Positions 21,065 to 31,867 of a stretch of DNA of 64,000 nucleotides are shown piece by piece (the first letter of the stretch is position 1; every line of letters begins with the position of its first letter). A program made the translations under genes and the position numbers. Origin of the DNA: Silene conica. Lineage: Eukaryota; Streptophyta; Magnoliopsida; Caryophyllales; Caryophyllaceae. The stretch spans positions 74,750,641 through 74,814,640 of the forward strand of contig CM055313.2 in assembly GCA_029255685.2 (NCBI GenBank), read 5' to 3'. Below the pieces are notes generated by a model. The model was not told the origin of the DNA. It searched no databases and was given only the letters and a program-made list of their open reading frames with translations.

Positions 21065-23330
21065 TGTAATACCCCGTATTTTAGTTAACTTTATTTTATT
21101 CGACTTTGGTATTTATTATATTGGAGAATTAAGTTATCGATTATTGTGTTCTATTATTAATGTTATAATATATTGTATTATTATGATTGTCATAATCGAT
21201 GATTCGGTTACTAAGTGTTGATGATTATAATTAGTTATCGTTTCGTGGCGGGTATTACGAAATGAGTAATTGGGCTTTGGGTTTCGTGTTGGACCGAGTG
21301 AACCAAGGAGAAGATATTGAGCCCAATCAATCTTACCACACATTCATGCCACTTCCCACGTCCTTCCTGTTCAAACTTCCTATGTTTTCCAACCCTAGCC
21401 CTCATCTACTCTAAAGTGTCACCCAAACCCTCGAGTGTTCAGTGAGGCGTCTGTCGGTAGCAAAAGCAAGGCGGTGAGGCGGCCCACGTGGTGGTTACAA
21501 GCGGCGTCGATTAGGTAAGCGCGATATTTCGCACTTTTGTCATTCCGTTCCTTATGGGTTTTCTCTGTTTGTGTTAAGGTCGAAAGTCTAGGGGGGTTTA
21601 GTCGGCGGTCTAGAGTCTTGGTATGGTCTGATGGTGGTGGTCTGGGTGGCGGTAGTCGAAGGAGGTGTCGCTGGTGACGATAGGATGAGTAGTAGGCGAA
21701 ACTCGAGAGACGAGGGAAGTAGTTGACTCGACCTGGGTTCTGGGTGGTTTTAGACGGTGGTCAGGGGTGTACCATGGTATAGTCTAGGGTTTCATGGCGG
21801 TTGAAACCGCCGTCGTTGGGTGGCCTGGGTTAGCGAAATAGGGGAGGTTGCTGTTTTGTGCGTGTGTCGGCTGGGTTTTGTGTGGGATCGTGGAGAAGGA
21901 TGTGGTGGTACGGTGGTGGCGCCTAGTGGCTGGTGTGACTCACGGTGGTGCAAAGGTGACAACCATGGCGAGTCACGGCCAGAGGGGTGTCTTGGGGTCG
22001 TAAAATGGCGGCTGATGGTGTAGTATCGCGAGAGTTTGAGCCGAGTAATTTATGGGATTATTATTATTATTATTATATTACTATTATTAATATTATTATT
22101 ATAATTACTCCTTATTATATTATTATTGTCTTTATTATTATTAAAATTATTTTGGTGTTAGTATTTTACTACTACTTTAATAATAGTCGTATATTCGTTA
22201 TTGGATAGTTGAAGTTTATGAGTCGGGAAAAATAAAAATGATTAAGTTAGGGAAGTTTCTATTTATGGAAACTTTCCATTTATAGTGGGTTTCTATTTTT
22301 GGAAACTTTCCATTTATGGAAGGTTTCTAATTATAGTAAGTATTGATTGTTACGGGATTCGGGAGGATTATTTATTCATTACGTATATGTGTTTAGGTAG
22401 CGGGTTTCGCGTGGAATATTTCTAGCAAGCCTTGGACTTACCTGCATACCTGCTATTTGAGGTAGGGGAAATACGATCTATATTATAATGAGTACTCTGT
22501 TGATATTTGGTGTTAACCATGATTATTTTATATTAATACTTGTTTGGCATATTATGATTCTTGATTATATATCCTGCGATACGATGTGACGAATACTGGT
22601 ATATGATGATGTGTAAACTGTTCCAATTTGGTATTAAGCATGTTTGTGATATAATATCATGTGATCGTTATATTGTGTTATCTATATTATTCTGTGATAT
22701 AATACGATGTGAATATAAATGTTCTGTGATTGGTGCGGAGATAAAGGGTCTGTGATTGGTGCGGAGATAAAGGGTCTGTGTTTGGTGCGGAGATAAAGGG
22801 TATGTGAATGGTGTGGAGAATAATGGGTCTTGTGATATGGAGCGGAGTATATTGGGTCTTGTGATCGGTGCGGAGTTTATTTGGTGTTGGATCGGTGCGG
22901 AGTTTATATGGTGTTGGATCGGTGCGGAGTTTATTTGGCGTTGGATCGGTGCGGAGTATATTATATTGTTGTCTTATTTATCTCTCTACTCAACCTCGTG
23001 GTTGACCCTGTGTATTCGTGTGACACCTGTGATGATCCGTAATGGGGAGCAGTTTTGACAGGAAAGGTGGTGCTGTGGGAGCATGGGATGGCGTGAGCAC
23101 TTGGAATGGACCGACTTAGATGTAGATCACCTACTTTGTAGTTATCAGTTGTACTTTTATTCCGCTATGTAGTATTTGTAATACCAAAGTTTAAATTTTA
23201 ACAGTTTTTATATAAAGTACTTTGGTTTGATTTACTTTGTTATTCACTGCCTCGGATATTCCGAGATGGTAACAGCTCAATTTACTGAGGATGTCTTGCT
23301 AAAGGCTCCTTGATAAATCGGGGTGTTACA
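21065..23330. mobile_element. solo LTR of a Ty3/gypsy element (chromovirus-like), TSD GCATC
   Basis: The 2266-bp segment begins TGTAATACCCCGTATTTTAG and ends AATCGGGGTGTTACA, the terminal style of Tekay/Del-like LTRs. GCATC flanks it on both sides (21060-21064 and 23331-23335). No primer site or coding region adjoins it, so it is a solo LTR left by recombination. It includes ATT microsatellites near 22060-22110 and a GGTGCGGAG tandem array. Confidence 0.88.
22728..22960. repeat. tandem repeat with GGTGCGGAG core, in solo LTR
   Basis: About eight imperfect units of 24-27 bp share the core GGTGCGGAG. The first set reads GATAAAGGGTCTGTG after the core and the second set TTTATNTGGNGTTGGATC. Confidence 0.88.
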
Positions 23331-24720
23331 GCATCCTCATTCCTTTTAACACTGTTTCCCTCCCTCCTTCGACTAATAGCAAATTCATTAAGCCACCTCC
23401 TTCCCTCATTTCTTTGTTTTCTCAAGTGAAGTTTAAATTTCAATTGAAGGTAAGTAATTGTGCCATTTATTGTACTTAACCTTAAATTTTCAAGACACAA
23501 AACAAGAAATCGGCCCTCCAAAGTTTGTCCAACAGATGCTCAAAGTGCATAAATACTAGAAATTTGTATCACAAGTCACAACCCCTTCATAATCGTAATT
23601 TTTCAGAGACTTGATGCCGTCACAAGTCTTACAGATAATTGCAAGCATTACTGGCAAAGAAAAGGATGAATTGATATGCAACAACAGAGAGAAATGAGAC
23701 ATACTAAAAGCTTTGATTAAGAATTTAAGACCATGCTTCAATTGAAATTTTTTTACTGTCAAATTAATAGTAACAGTCTCAATACGTTCTTTTTATGAAC
23801 TTCAGCCTATGAAAAGGGAAAAAAAGCTGCATCATATGTTTTCTATAGAATGACTGGTAGTGGATTGTGAGCTACAACTCCACGAGCAAAGCGTGTCTTC
23901 AACAATTGCTTGTTCCTCTACTGGCCATCTCTCCTTGTTTTAGTGGGAAAGGTGTGTTGAAATTAGGGTTTAATAGATTGATTTGGGAATTGATTTGGGT
24001 TTTATGGTTATTCACATAGACAATTTGGGGATTTGTTGATTAAGTGAGGTAAGACAGAATGAATGGATATGTTTCTGGGTGGGTAGTGCTATAAGTAAGG
24101 TGAGGGTAGTTTAGGTATGTTAGGCAAGTTTGAGTCGTAATATCTTACATAGACCGGTTTTTATAAAAACGTTAACGTAATTCAATTTGGGTGTTAAGTT
24201 TTCGAATTAAGAAGAAATTAAGGTGGTTATTCGTAAAAGTAGACATATAAGGGGGTTATTTACAAAAAATGATACATAATAGGGGGTTATATACAAAAAA
24301 CACTTAATTTTTTGCCAATAACAACTATACTAAATTATTAAAAAAATTACATTAAAAAATATATTAATAATTATTTTGTTCATATTCATGGACCTATGTT
24401 GTTGGTGGTTTTGAAGGTAAAAGTTTATAATTATAGGATCAACAATGTAGAATTTAATTTCCATTTATTTATTATTTATGTTTCGCGAACGACTGTTGAC
24501 ACTTTCTTTTTTTAAAAAAAAAAATACATGTTATTAGTATATTAATCAAATTAACAACTAAAGTACAGTATATAGCTTTAAAAAGAAATCTGAGTTGTCA
24601 AAGAAATAAGACATTAACTATCTAACTTTTTGTATTTCAAGACTATATTTTCTAAATGGATAAACTAATTGTTCGGACAAATCTTAACAATAGATAAAAG
24701 AATAAAACTAAAACAGATAA

Positions 24721-24750
24721 ACCCGTGAATTTCACGGGTCACAAACCTAG
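24721..24750 (+). other. Helitron 3' terminal hairpin and CTAG
   Basis: The palindrome ACCCGTGAATTTCACGGGT has 8-9 paired bases. It is followed 8 bases later by CTAG and a T outside, as at rolling-circle transposon 3' ends. Confidence 0.85.
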
Positions 24751-24867
24751 TTATACGTTATTTATAACCATAAAATATATATTTTATTATATTTAAATGT
24801 CGTGTCCTGTGTCCGTGTCGTTTCCGTGTCCGTGTCCGTGTACGTGTCCGTTTTGGTGCTATCTAGG

Positions 24868-24940
24868 GTATGAGCCATTTGCACGAGAAAGTCCTTGTTA
24901 CTTTTGGAGATCAAATGAGCCATTTGCACGAGAAAGTCCT
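24868..24940 (+). repeat. 30-bp direct repeat upstream of the broken exon
   Basis: ATGAGCCATTTGCACGAGAA plus AGTCCTTGTT occurs at 24871-24900 and again about 40 bp later, separated by TACTTTTGGAGATCAA-like sequence. Confidence 0.8.
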
Positions 24941-24978
24941 TGTTTTATAGTTCCTGTTTGAATGCGATAATATAACGT

Positions 24979-25217
24979 AATAAAGGTTCTTATACCGAAA
25001 TGTTTGGAATCTCCAGAGATTTGAAAGATCACCTAAGGCGGCTTCAGCAACAGTCTGATTCTCGTCGACGAGCAACTATTACGGAGATAATAAGACAAAG
25101 AGCTAAGGAAGTTGTCGATACTTCTTATTTGGGTCCCATATACATAGTTAGCAGAAGACTTGTCAGATATTCTTGGAGCCAACTCCAAGCGTATTGGTTA
25201 ATAGACCAATGCGCGAC
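24979..25217 (+). pseudogene. exon of an unrecognised gene, broken by copia element A
   Basis: A frame open from 24979 (ATG at 25000) reads through a basic, Arg-rich helix-like segment (RRLQQQSDSRRRATITEII) and YLGPIYIVSRRLVRYSWSQ, with normal-looking coding composition unlike its AT-rich surroundings. It is cut at 25217 by the LTR of element A. After the matching TSD on the far side (62149-62153) the same frame continues for about 20 codons from 62154 to TAG 62215-62217, giving a 94-codon open frame. I do not recognise the family. It may be the last exon of a host gene or a captured exon inside a transposon. The 3' splice site is not clear. No function is proposed. Confidence 0.6.
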
Positions 25218-26496
25218 TGTTGGGAAATGTGTCCTCATTAATAGTGCGATCACGTAATTAAATCTCATGACGAGAATATGCAAGGCATTATCCGATATTA
25301 TATAGTTAACTGACCAACATTAATCGGTAATGATTGGTTGACTAGAGTTTGACATTACTGTCGTATGACGGTGGTGGTCAGTTGATCCCTTTAGGTCACA
25401 CCTATAGGACAATCCCCTTAATTGATAAATTGATCAATTGTATATGATACGAATTAATCAAATTCCTTAAAATCAAATATCGAGAAATCAGTGGTTGAAT
25501 CTTAATGTAAGATTTATGTTTAAAATTGAAACGTGTCAATTGTTAAATATTAATCGATATTTTTGAAATATCGAAATTAGAATGAGAAAGGTTCGTGGTT
25601 ATAACATATGATCGATGTATATCGTATTGATGATTATTATAATAACCATATATTAGGTCGGTAATTACGAATTACTAAAATAATTTGTTAAATGTTATTT
25701 AAATTAATTTAAACTTAATATTTATTTGATAAATATATATTTTAAATTAATACAATTGAATTATGTCACATAGGATGTTACATATTACACAATTGTACAA
25801 ATTACAAATGTAAAATGAAGGTCCATTTTACACTTATTTGAACCGTGTAAATATATGTTGCATGGGTTAATATTATGACAATATTATTTCATTAAAACAT
25901 AATCATTTGCTTAGGGCATGATGACTATTTGATAGTCTTATAAGCCTATGTGCATGGGTAAGACCAAGGTCATGCATTGGCCTTCCCTTGTCCCTCTTAC
26001 ACGGTTCACTCCACCCCAACCCTTCCCATTATATATGTGAATTGTTCACAACATAATGATTCCAACCCTAATGCTTATTTTTCTTAGTGTAAGAAAAACT
26101 AATAAAATCCTCTTAAATATTTTTTAGTAAGATAATAATATTTACTAATAAATTATGATAAGATTATAATAAAACTATAATAGTTATAGTATTTTCGATT
26201 ATTGTTCTAATACGATTAGAACTCCTTTTAAGGTAAATTGAATTCCTTCACCTAGTTCGTGTTAGTTTTCGGTTATTAAGGGCGTCTCTTGGGTGCATCG
26301 TAAAGGAGGCAATCTACTTTGGTTGCTCCGTGGAGGATCGTCCTAAGCTATCTTGGACCGAATGTAAGGGTCCGATTCTTTATTTTTCTGCATTTTCATT
26401 TGCATGCATAAGATCTAAACTTAATTTATATGATAAATTAGTAATATAATTAGTGAGACTAATTTTTTGGTAGGGTTAGTATGACCGAGCCTCATA
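25218..26496 (+). repeat. 5' LTR of element A
   Basis: The 1279-bp LTR is homologous over its whole length to 60842-62148. Its end is set at CCTCATA because the TSD GCGAC directly follows the same heptamer at the right LTR. A canonical CA end two bases earlier is possible. Confidence 0.88.
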
Positions 26497-26498
26497 AG

Positions 26499-26510
26499 TG
26501 GTATCAGAGC
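26499..26510 (+). other. primer binding site, tRNA-Met type
   Basis: TGGTATCAGAGC lies two bases after the 5' LTR. It is the standard initiator tRNA-Met complement used by plant copia elements. Confidence 0.92.
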
Positions 26511-27913
26511 ATACGGTTGCTTGCATGCAACTAGTTTTCGTTTTTACGAGTAATATGATTAATAAAGAAAACGTAAAATATTTGGTACATATAAGATATG
26601 CACGAAAATATTTATGCATGTATACTTTCTGGTCCTAAAAATGTTTTAGGTCATTTTATATGATTTATGGAATTATATTGTTCATTTTTGAAATTAATTG
26701 TTAATTGTTTCTAATTAATCGGTTAAAAATGTTTAATTATGGGAAAATTAGCAATTTAAACTTTCTGGACGAGATTTTTATATATGTTCTCACATGCATT
26801 TAATTTATTATGAATATGAATTTTTCCGAATTATTGGAGTTTTATGCATGGTTTATGAAACTTAATGGTTAAATTATCATAAAATGAGTTAAAAAGGGGT
26901 TTATATAGTTAGATTGTGAATTTAGCTACGAAACGTTTTGTGTATGTCACATGCAATACTTAAAATGTTCACTAAATTTTTCAGAATTTTATATTAAATA
27001 TTGCATGATTATTGATTTTTATGGTAAAAATCTAGATAATAGTGACATAATTCAACTTAAATAGTTTGAGTTTGAATTTGGTCATAAAAAATTTATACAA
27101 TATCATATATATAATTTCTAGCATGCATGTAATTTTTGAGATTTTTCTTTCGAATATTGCATGACAATTGATTTTAATGGTTAAAATTGTATATTATATG
27201 GCATAATTTGTTAAAAATAATAAAAGTTACTAAAATGGCCGAAAACATTAACCCGTATATGTCATATTAGATATGTTCATCATCATATTTTTCTTGTGTG
27301 CCAAAAGTTTCTGAAATTTTAATTTTTAATTTTTAAATGTTAAAGTTAAAAATTTGAATTGGAAGAGTCATATTATGATTTTTCGTTCCTTGAACAGTGT
27401 TTTTCTGATTTTTTCTGTCCATTTCAGTCTCTTGAGTGTTTTGGAATATGTAAAAATTTTAATAGTATTTTATTGCATTATTTAAAAGGTAATTTTGAAT
27501 TTCCGTCTAAATATGCATGTTTATACGTTTTATTTCGAAATAAATTGTTTATTTCGTTTATATTTATGTTTTTAGGATCTGAAAATTTCAGGATGTTCAA
27601 AATTTGAAATTTGAATCTTTTCGAAATATTTTATGACTCAATTGTTTTTTATATTATTTTTCTCGTAAAACCGATAATATAACGAACAATATTATTATAA
27701 ATAAGTTAAGTCATGTTCAAAATTTGAGTAAGACTAAATTTTGAAACCTAAAATGTGTTAGGATGTTTAACTTAATCGTGAATATTGATTCACATAATGT
27801 TAAGTGATTTTAAGTGTTAAAATCACGCAATTCCATAAAACCGTGTTATTATGATAACGATATTTAAATTAAGTTTAAATAGGACGATTTCGCTTAGGAT
27901 TGGCATGTTAGTT
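26511..27913 (+). other. AT-rich 5' untranslated region of element A, part 1
   Basis: 1.4 kb without coding potential. Repeated ATGCATG-rich phrases occur. It is interrupted at 27913 by the Athila element and resumes at 42532. Similar sequence exists in reverse orientation inside element C (around 53000-53880), so the two elements share this leader. Confidence 0.7.
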
Positions 27914-29523
27914 TGATGGCCAGATTTTACCGTCGATTCCGGCACCAAAAACAATTTATAAACTCCCAAATTAAGTAGTATAATTTAGGGTCGAACCCAA
28001 AAGACGGTGGGGAAGTTGTATATTTAAGTTCTAGTTCGAGCTCGAGTTGGGTAATAAGTTTGTGATTGATTAACAACTACTAAAGATAAATTAGAGCACA
28101 AGTGTCAAGATGAAATCGATGGATAAAAGATACTAAGGTGTCGGGGGTACTAAGGTAGGTTGGTAACGAATCATGCAAGGGAATCTAAGGTCTCCACTAT
28201 ACTAGGCCTAGGTTTGTCTCGTCTATCGATTTGACTCCCCTAAAGTCGATCCCTATTCTAGCTTTCGCTACAAATAGGGCCAACCTAACAAATATACATG
28301 TCCGCGAAAGCCCTAGACTATCATCAAAGGCCAACAACAATGAGAATAATATCCAACCATCGTTGTGACATTTCATCAAACATGTAACATGCATAAATGA
28401 AAACCTAGCAAAGAAGAGAACCAAATCATAACCCTAAGCAAGATTCATAGCTAACAACAAACCAAAGCACACCCCTAACCCTAGTAGGGGAACTACGCAC
28501 ACATGGCTAACATAAGTATGTAAACAAATGATGAGGAATTGCTAGACATGTTGGATTAAGTAAGACTAAACAATTAAACAAACAAAACTTAAAGGAAATG
28601 CAAAGATAAAGTAGAGATGAAGAAGATTATACCAATAATAAGGAAAAAGCAAGGAACTTGGATTACAACTTGGAGGATTCTCTCAAACCCTCAAATTACA
28701 ACCCAATAAGAGTCTTCTAAAATTGCCCAAGAACGAAGCTAAGAGAATTACTAAGAAAGGATTAACTAATATTGAAAGATTAAACTAAGATCTAAAGAGG
28801 ATTAAAATATTAAGAGAGTTTTTTGAGTCTAAGTATAGAACAATGGAACAGTGCAAAACCCTAGAAAAGTGTGTAAAAGTCACGTCAGTAAGTCTACACA
28901 AGTGCGGGTTTATATAGTGCGCGAATTTCTGAAAAATGCTTCCCAGCCGGTCGACCGGCCGCCGGTGGTGGACCGGCTGAGAGCCCAAAATCTGAGTTCT
29001 GAGTTTTTCTTCAAATTTCTTTCAGCACAGGTCCCCTCAGCCGGTGGACCGGCTGCCGGTGGTCCACCGGCTGGGAGCCCTTTCTCAGGAATCTGCCCAA
29101 CATGCAATTTCTTCGATCTTCAAATTTTGGCTAAGTATGGAACAGCCATCCCAGCCGGCTGACCGGCTGCCGGTTGGCCACCGGCTGGGGGCCTTTTTCA
29201 TGGTTCTGAAACTTCCCTTCTTTTTCGCCGAAATTGTCAAGTCAGAGCTCCCAGCCGGCCGACCGGCCGCCGGTTGGGGACCGGCTGGGAGGGCCTGGGA
29301 GGCATCACTCACAAATCTTTCACAATTCTTCATAAATCGCTCCAAATTCGGGTCGATTTGTCTCGTTTCTTCGCCCCCGCTGTAATGCCTACAAAAATTG
29401 GACAGAATAGGAATATACGAGGCAACGGACGTAAAAACACCTCAAGACACGCAAATCGAGGCCGAATCGTGACCGAAAACAAAGAAAATGCAAAGGAAAT
29501 GATGACCAAAATGGAGCTCATCA
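27914..29523 (-). repeat. 3' LTR of the Athila-type element
   Basis: 1610 bp, same length as the right copy, with two observed differences. It carries the same four dyads at 28944-29287 and the TATA-like box at 28909-28916. Confidence 0.95.
28944..29287. repeat. four 36-nt CCGGCTG dyads in the 3' LTR
   Basis: Copies at 28944-28979, 29038-29073, 29152-29187 and 29252-29287, identical in arrangement to those of the other LTR. Confidence 0.93.
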
Positions 29524-31867
29524 GAATTCCCCACACTTAAGCCTTACTCGTCCTCGAGTAAGAGATCAAGTAACTATATAACCCTTATTAAAAACAAAGA
29601 AACAAACTAACTAGGCTAACTATAAGCCGAATCGGGTTTAGCTACACCCGTAGCCCTTTCAACTCACAATTTGACATTCATGAGGGAGAATGCCCTATTG
29701 CAAGGCAAGTAAGGTCTTGCTACAAAACTTTTGATGCCAACAAGTAAAAACAAAACACGTATAGACAAACAACATGCATCGGAAAAGAAAGAAAACCGCT
29801 TGCCTCGTTCAAGCGGCGGAAAATAACTAAAAGGGAACAAATTCAAAGCCGTAAACTCCTTTACAAATATTAATTCTACAAGTCACTAAGGCAAGAAGGA
29901 TGACAACAAAACACCGCCAAATCATGCTAAACTAGGCTACTTTCATAACCGTTATCCAAATACTTTTGTCAAGGGCGATCGGATGGAATGGAATGATGAT
30001 CCCCGCAATGCTAAAGGCAAAAGATACAACAAGTCTAGATTCTTCACAAAGTAAAGGTCATGGGTCGTCCCAAGATCGACAAAACGGCAAGGCAAAATTG
30101 ATTTTTTTGGAATGAAATGCTCAAATCAATACAAGATGGTGGATTACAATCAAAACTTGACCTCATTCAATTTTTTTTCATTTCTTTTTCATGCCATGAG
30201 TTAGGATGGGGTTTGTCCCACGCGTGCTAATGTCCTTTGCTTTCGCCAATCACTTATTAGGCAACCGGTTAACCTCTAGACAGTAGCTTATCGGGGTGAC
30301 AATCACTCTGTCTTTGGGCGGTCGAATTCACAACCAAGTGGGAAGCCAACTCAATGGCTACCCTCCAAAGCACATCGAAGTGGTACGCCTCCACCAAAAC
30401 AACATGTTCTTATTCTTTTTCATTAACCATTTTTTTTTTTTTTTTTTCTTTTCTTTTTCACTTGAGTTTCCCTTTTTTTCTTTCTTTCAAGTCGATTCCA
30501 CTTCTTATGATTATTGACAAGAGCATTCCAAATTTATTCATGAAAATTATTTTTGGGTTGCCAAACCGCCGAGTCGAACAAGGTCACCAAGACAAGATAA
30601 TCAAAACCATTTCGCATCACGGGGGTGGACAAGGTGACTCACATGCAAACCCTTGACTCGGTATTGGACCACGGTCAGAAAGATACTAGAAAAGCATAAC
30701 CTAGGGTGTTTCAAAAATCATTCTAAAAGACAAAGTCCCAAGTAGAAGAATTATTTGTAAATGCTTAAACGATTTTGTCAAAGTTCTCAATTAGGCATTT
30801 TCAAAACATTATCCTAAATGCAACTATATGCCATGAATGCAACTAATATAGACATGTTATAATGCAAATGAGACTATCAAACTAAATGCCAAACAAAGCT
30901 AATGCAACTCCTAACAGCACAAAAGCACACAAGCCACACACAATTCTCCAAAATGTACTCCACATCCTCCAAATACTAGCCCATCCTCCTCAATTGTAAC
31001 AAAAGGAAGAAAATGAGAGTGAAATAGAGGTTGGAACGATCATACCGTGGTATCTCCAAGATCCAAAGCGGTGCTCAAGCGAGTGTTACCTATGCGAAAG
31101 GAGGGGAAGCAAACACAAGTATATACAATTCTACACTAATAAGGTAAAAACATGTTTTTGAAATTTTCAAATTTTTCGATTTTTTTGGTATTTTTGAGGT
31201 TTTTCATACTTACAAAAGCAATCAAATATACACAAGGTGGATATTTTCCCTCCCCACACTTAAGATTTACATTGTCCTCAATGTAATGAAGTGCAAAGGG
31301 GGAAATGAAGCAAAAGAACGAAAACAACATGTTTTTGGCTTTTTTGAAATTTTTGAGAAAATAAAAACTTGTTTTTGTATTTTTTTGAAATAAACGGTTC
31401 TTCCTCCCCACACTTATTTATGTGCATAATGTGAGGAGGAAAACCGGAAAATAAAGGACATATTTTTGAAAGTTTTTGGTTTTTCAATTTTTTTTTTTTT
31501 TTGGTTTTTTGGTTTTTAAGAAGGCATTAAAAACAAAGATAAACAAAAGAAGAGAAAAACTAAAAACTAGACTAAATGCTCTATTCTACATGTATGCAAA
31601 CTACATGTGACAATATTATACAAAAATATAAATCTAATGCATCTAAATGAATGCAACTATATGCATCTAAACTAAATGATATGCAAAGATGAATTAAAAA
31701 CTTAAAACAAGCTAAGAGAAACTAACTAATATAAACGAAACTAACTAAATGCATGCTAGAAAGTAAAATGCAAACTAAAAGAGAAATTTGGATTGAGGGA
31801 GTTACTTGACTTGTTTTGGATTTTGCAAGGGGAGCATAATCATCACCATCTACCACCTCCAAGGTGG
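29524..31867 (-). other. long 3' spacer of the Athila-type element, three PPT-like motifs
   Basis: 2.3 kb of non-coding, A/T-rich sequence with poly-T runs (near 30430 and 31488). The polypurine tract next to the 3' LTR is CTTAAGTGTGGGG on the minus strand (29529-29541). The same motif recurs at 31252-31264 and in shortened form at 31406-31416. Confidence 0.75.
29529..29541 (-). other. polypurine tract of the Athila-type element
   Basis: CTTAAGTGTGGGGAATTC on the minus strand abuts the TGATGAG start of the 3' LTR. It would prime plus-strand DNA synthesis. Confidence 0.8.

Larger units (their letters stand above)
20698..24303. mobile_element. MULE-like non-autonomous element with long TIRs, 9-bp TSD
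   Basis: TIRs of about 165 bp (20698-20862 and 24139-24303) start GTGTTTTTTGTA, contain the repeated phrase AATAACCCCCTTATATGT and end near the AACGTTAACGTAATTCAA region. TTAATTTTT flanks both ends (20689-20697 and 24304-24312), the 9-bp TSD expected of Mutator-like elements. Without the solo LTR inside, it is about 1.3 kb and has no transposase. Confidence 0.9.
17367..24750 (+). mobile_element. Helitron, non-autonomous, with nested MULE
   Basis: The 3' end has the Helitron signature: a hairpin ACCCGTGAATTTCACGGGT (24721-24739), then a short spacer and CTAG at 24747-24750 followed by host T. The 5' end is placed at TCTATAAAATC (17367), preceded by A, followed by five near copies of TGTGACATGGCA (17400-17486), a pattern common in plant Helitron 5' regions. 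The 5' position is less certain than the 3' end. No Rep or helicase coding region was found. Confidence 0.75.
17126..24866. mobile_element. hAT-like element 'e', shell of a four-level nest, 8-bp TSD
   Basis: Left terminus TTAGGTAGCACTGACC; right terminus in reverse complement CTAGATAGCACCAAAACGG. GGTATGAG flanks both sides (17118-17125 and 24867-24874), a perfect 8-bp TSD. Sub-terminal GTGTCCGACACC motifs at 17160-17205 and CCGTGTCCGTGTCC at 24810-24852 place it in the same group as 15365-16445. Without the Helitron inside, the shell is only about 360 bp, so it is a non-autonomous element. Confidence 0.85.

Noticed and set aside
21820..22208. Gly/Val-rich frames in 21.8-22.2 kb as host gene
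   Set aside because: They lie wholly inside the solo LTR bounded by GCATC TSDs.
29085..29345. Extra retroviral-type small ORFs in the LTR
   Set aside because: Conserved between LTRs only because the LTRs are nearly identical; no family resemblance.
28851..29385. Overlapping Pro/Ala/Gly-rich frames in the Athila LTR (also at 41854-42388 and 33782-34266)
   Set aside because: They appear on both strands and in several frames wherever the CCGGCTG dyads occur, so they reflect GC-rich repeats, not genes.
30420..30490. Poly-T run as a LINE tail
   Set aside because: No LINE coding sequence or TSD is associated; it lies in the non-coding spacer of the Athila element.
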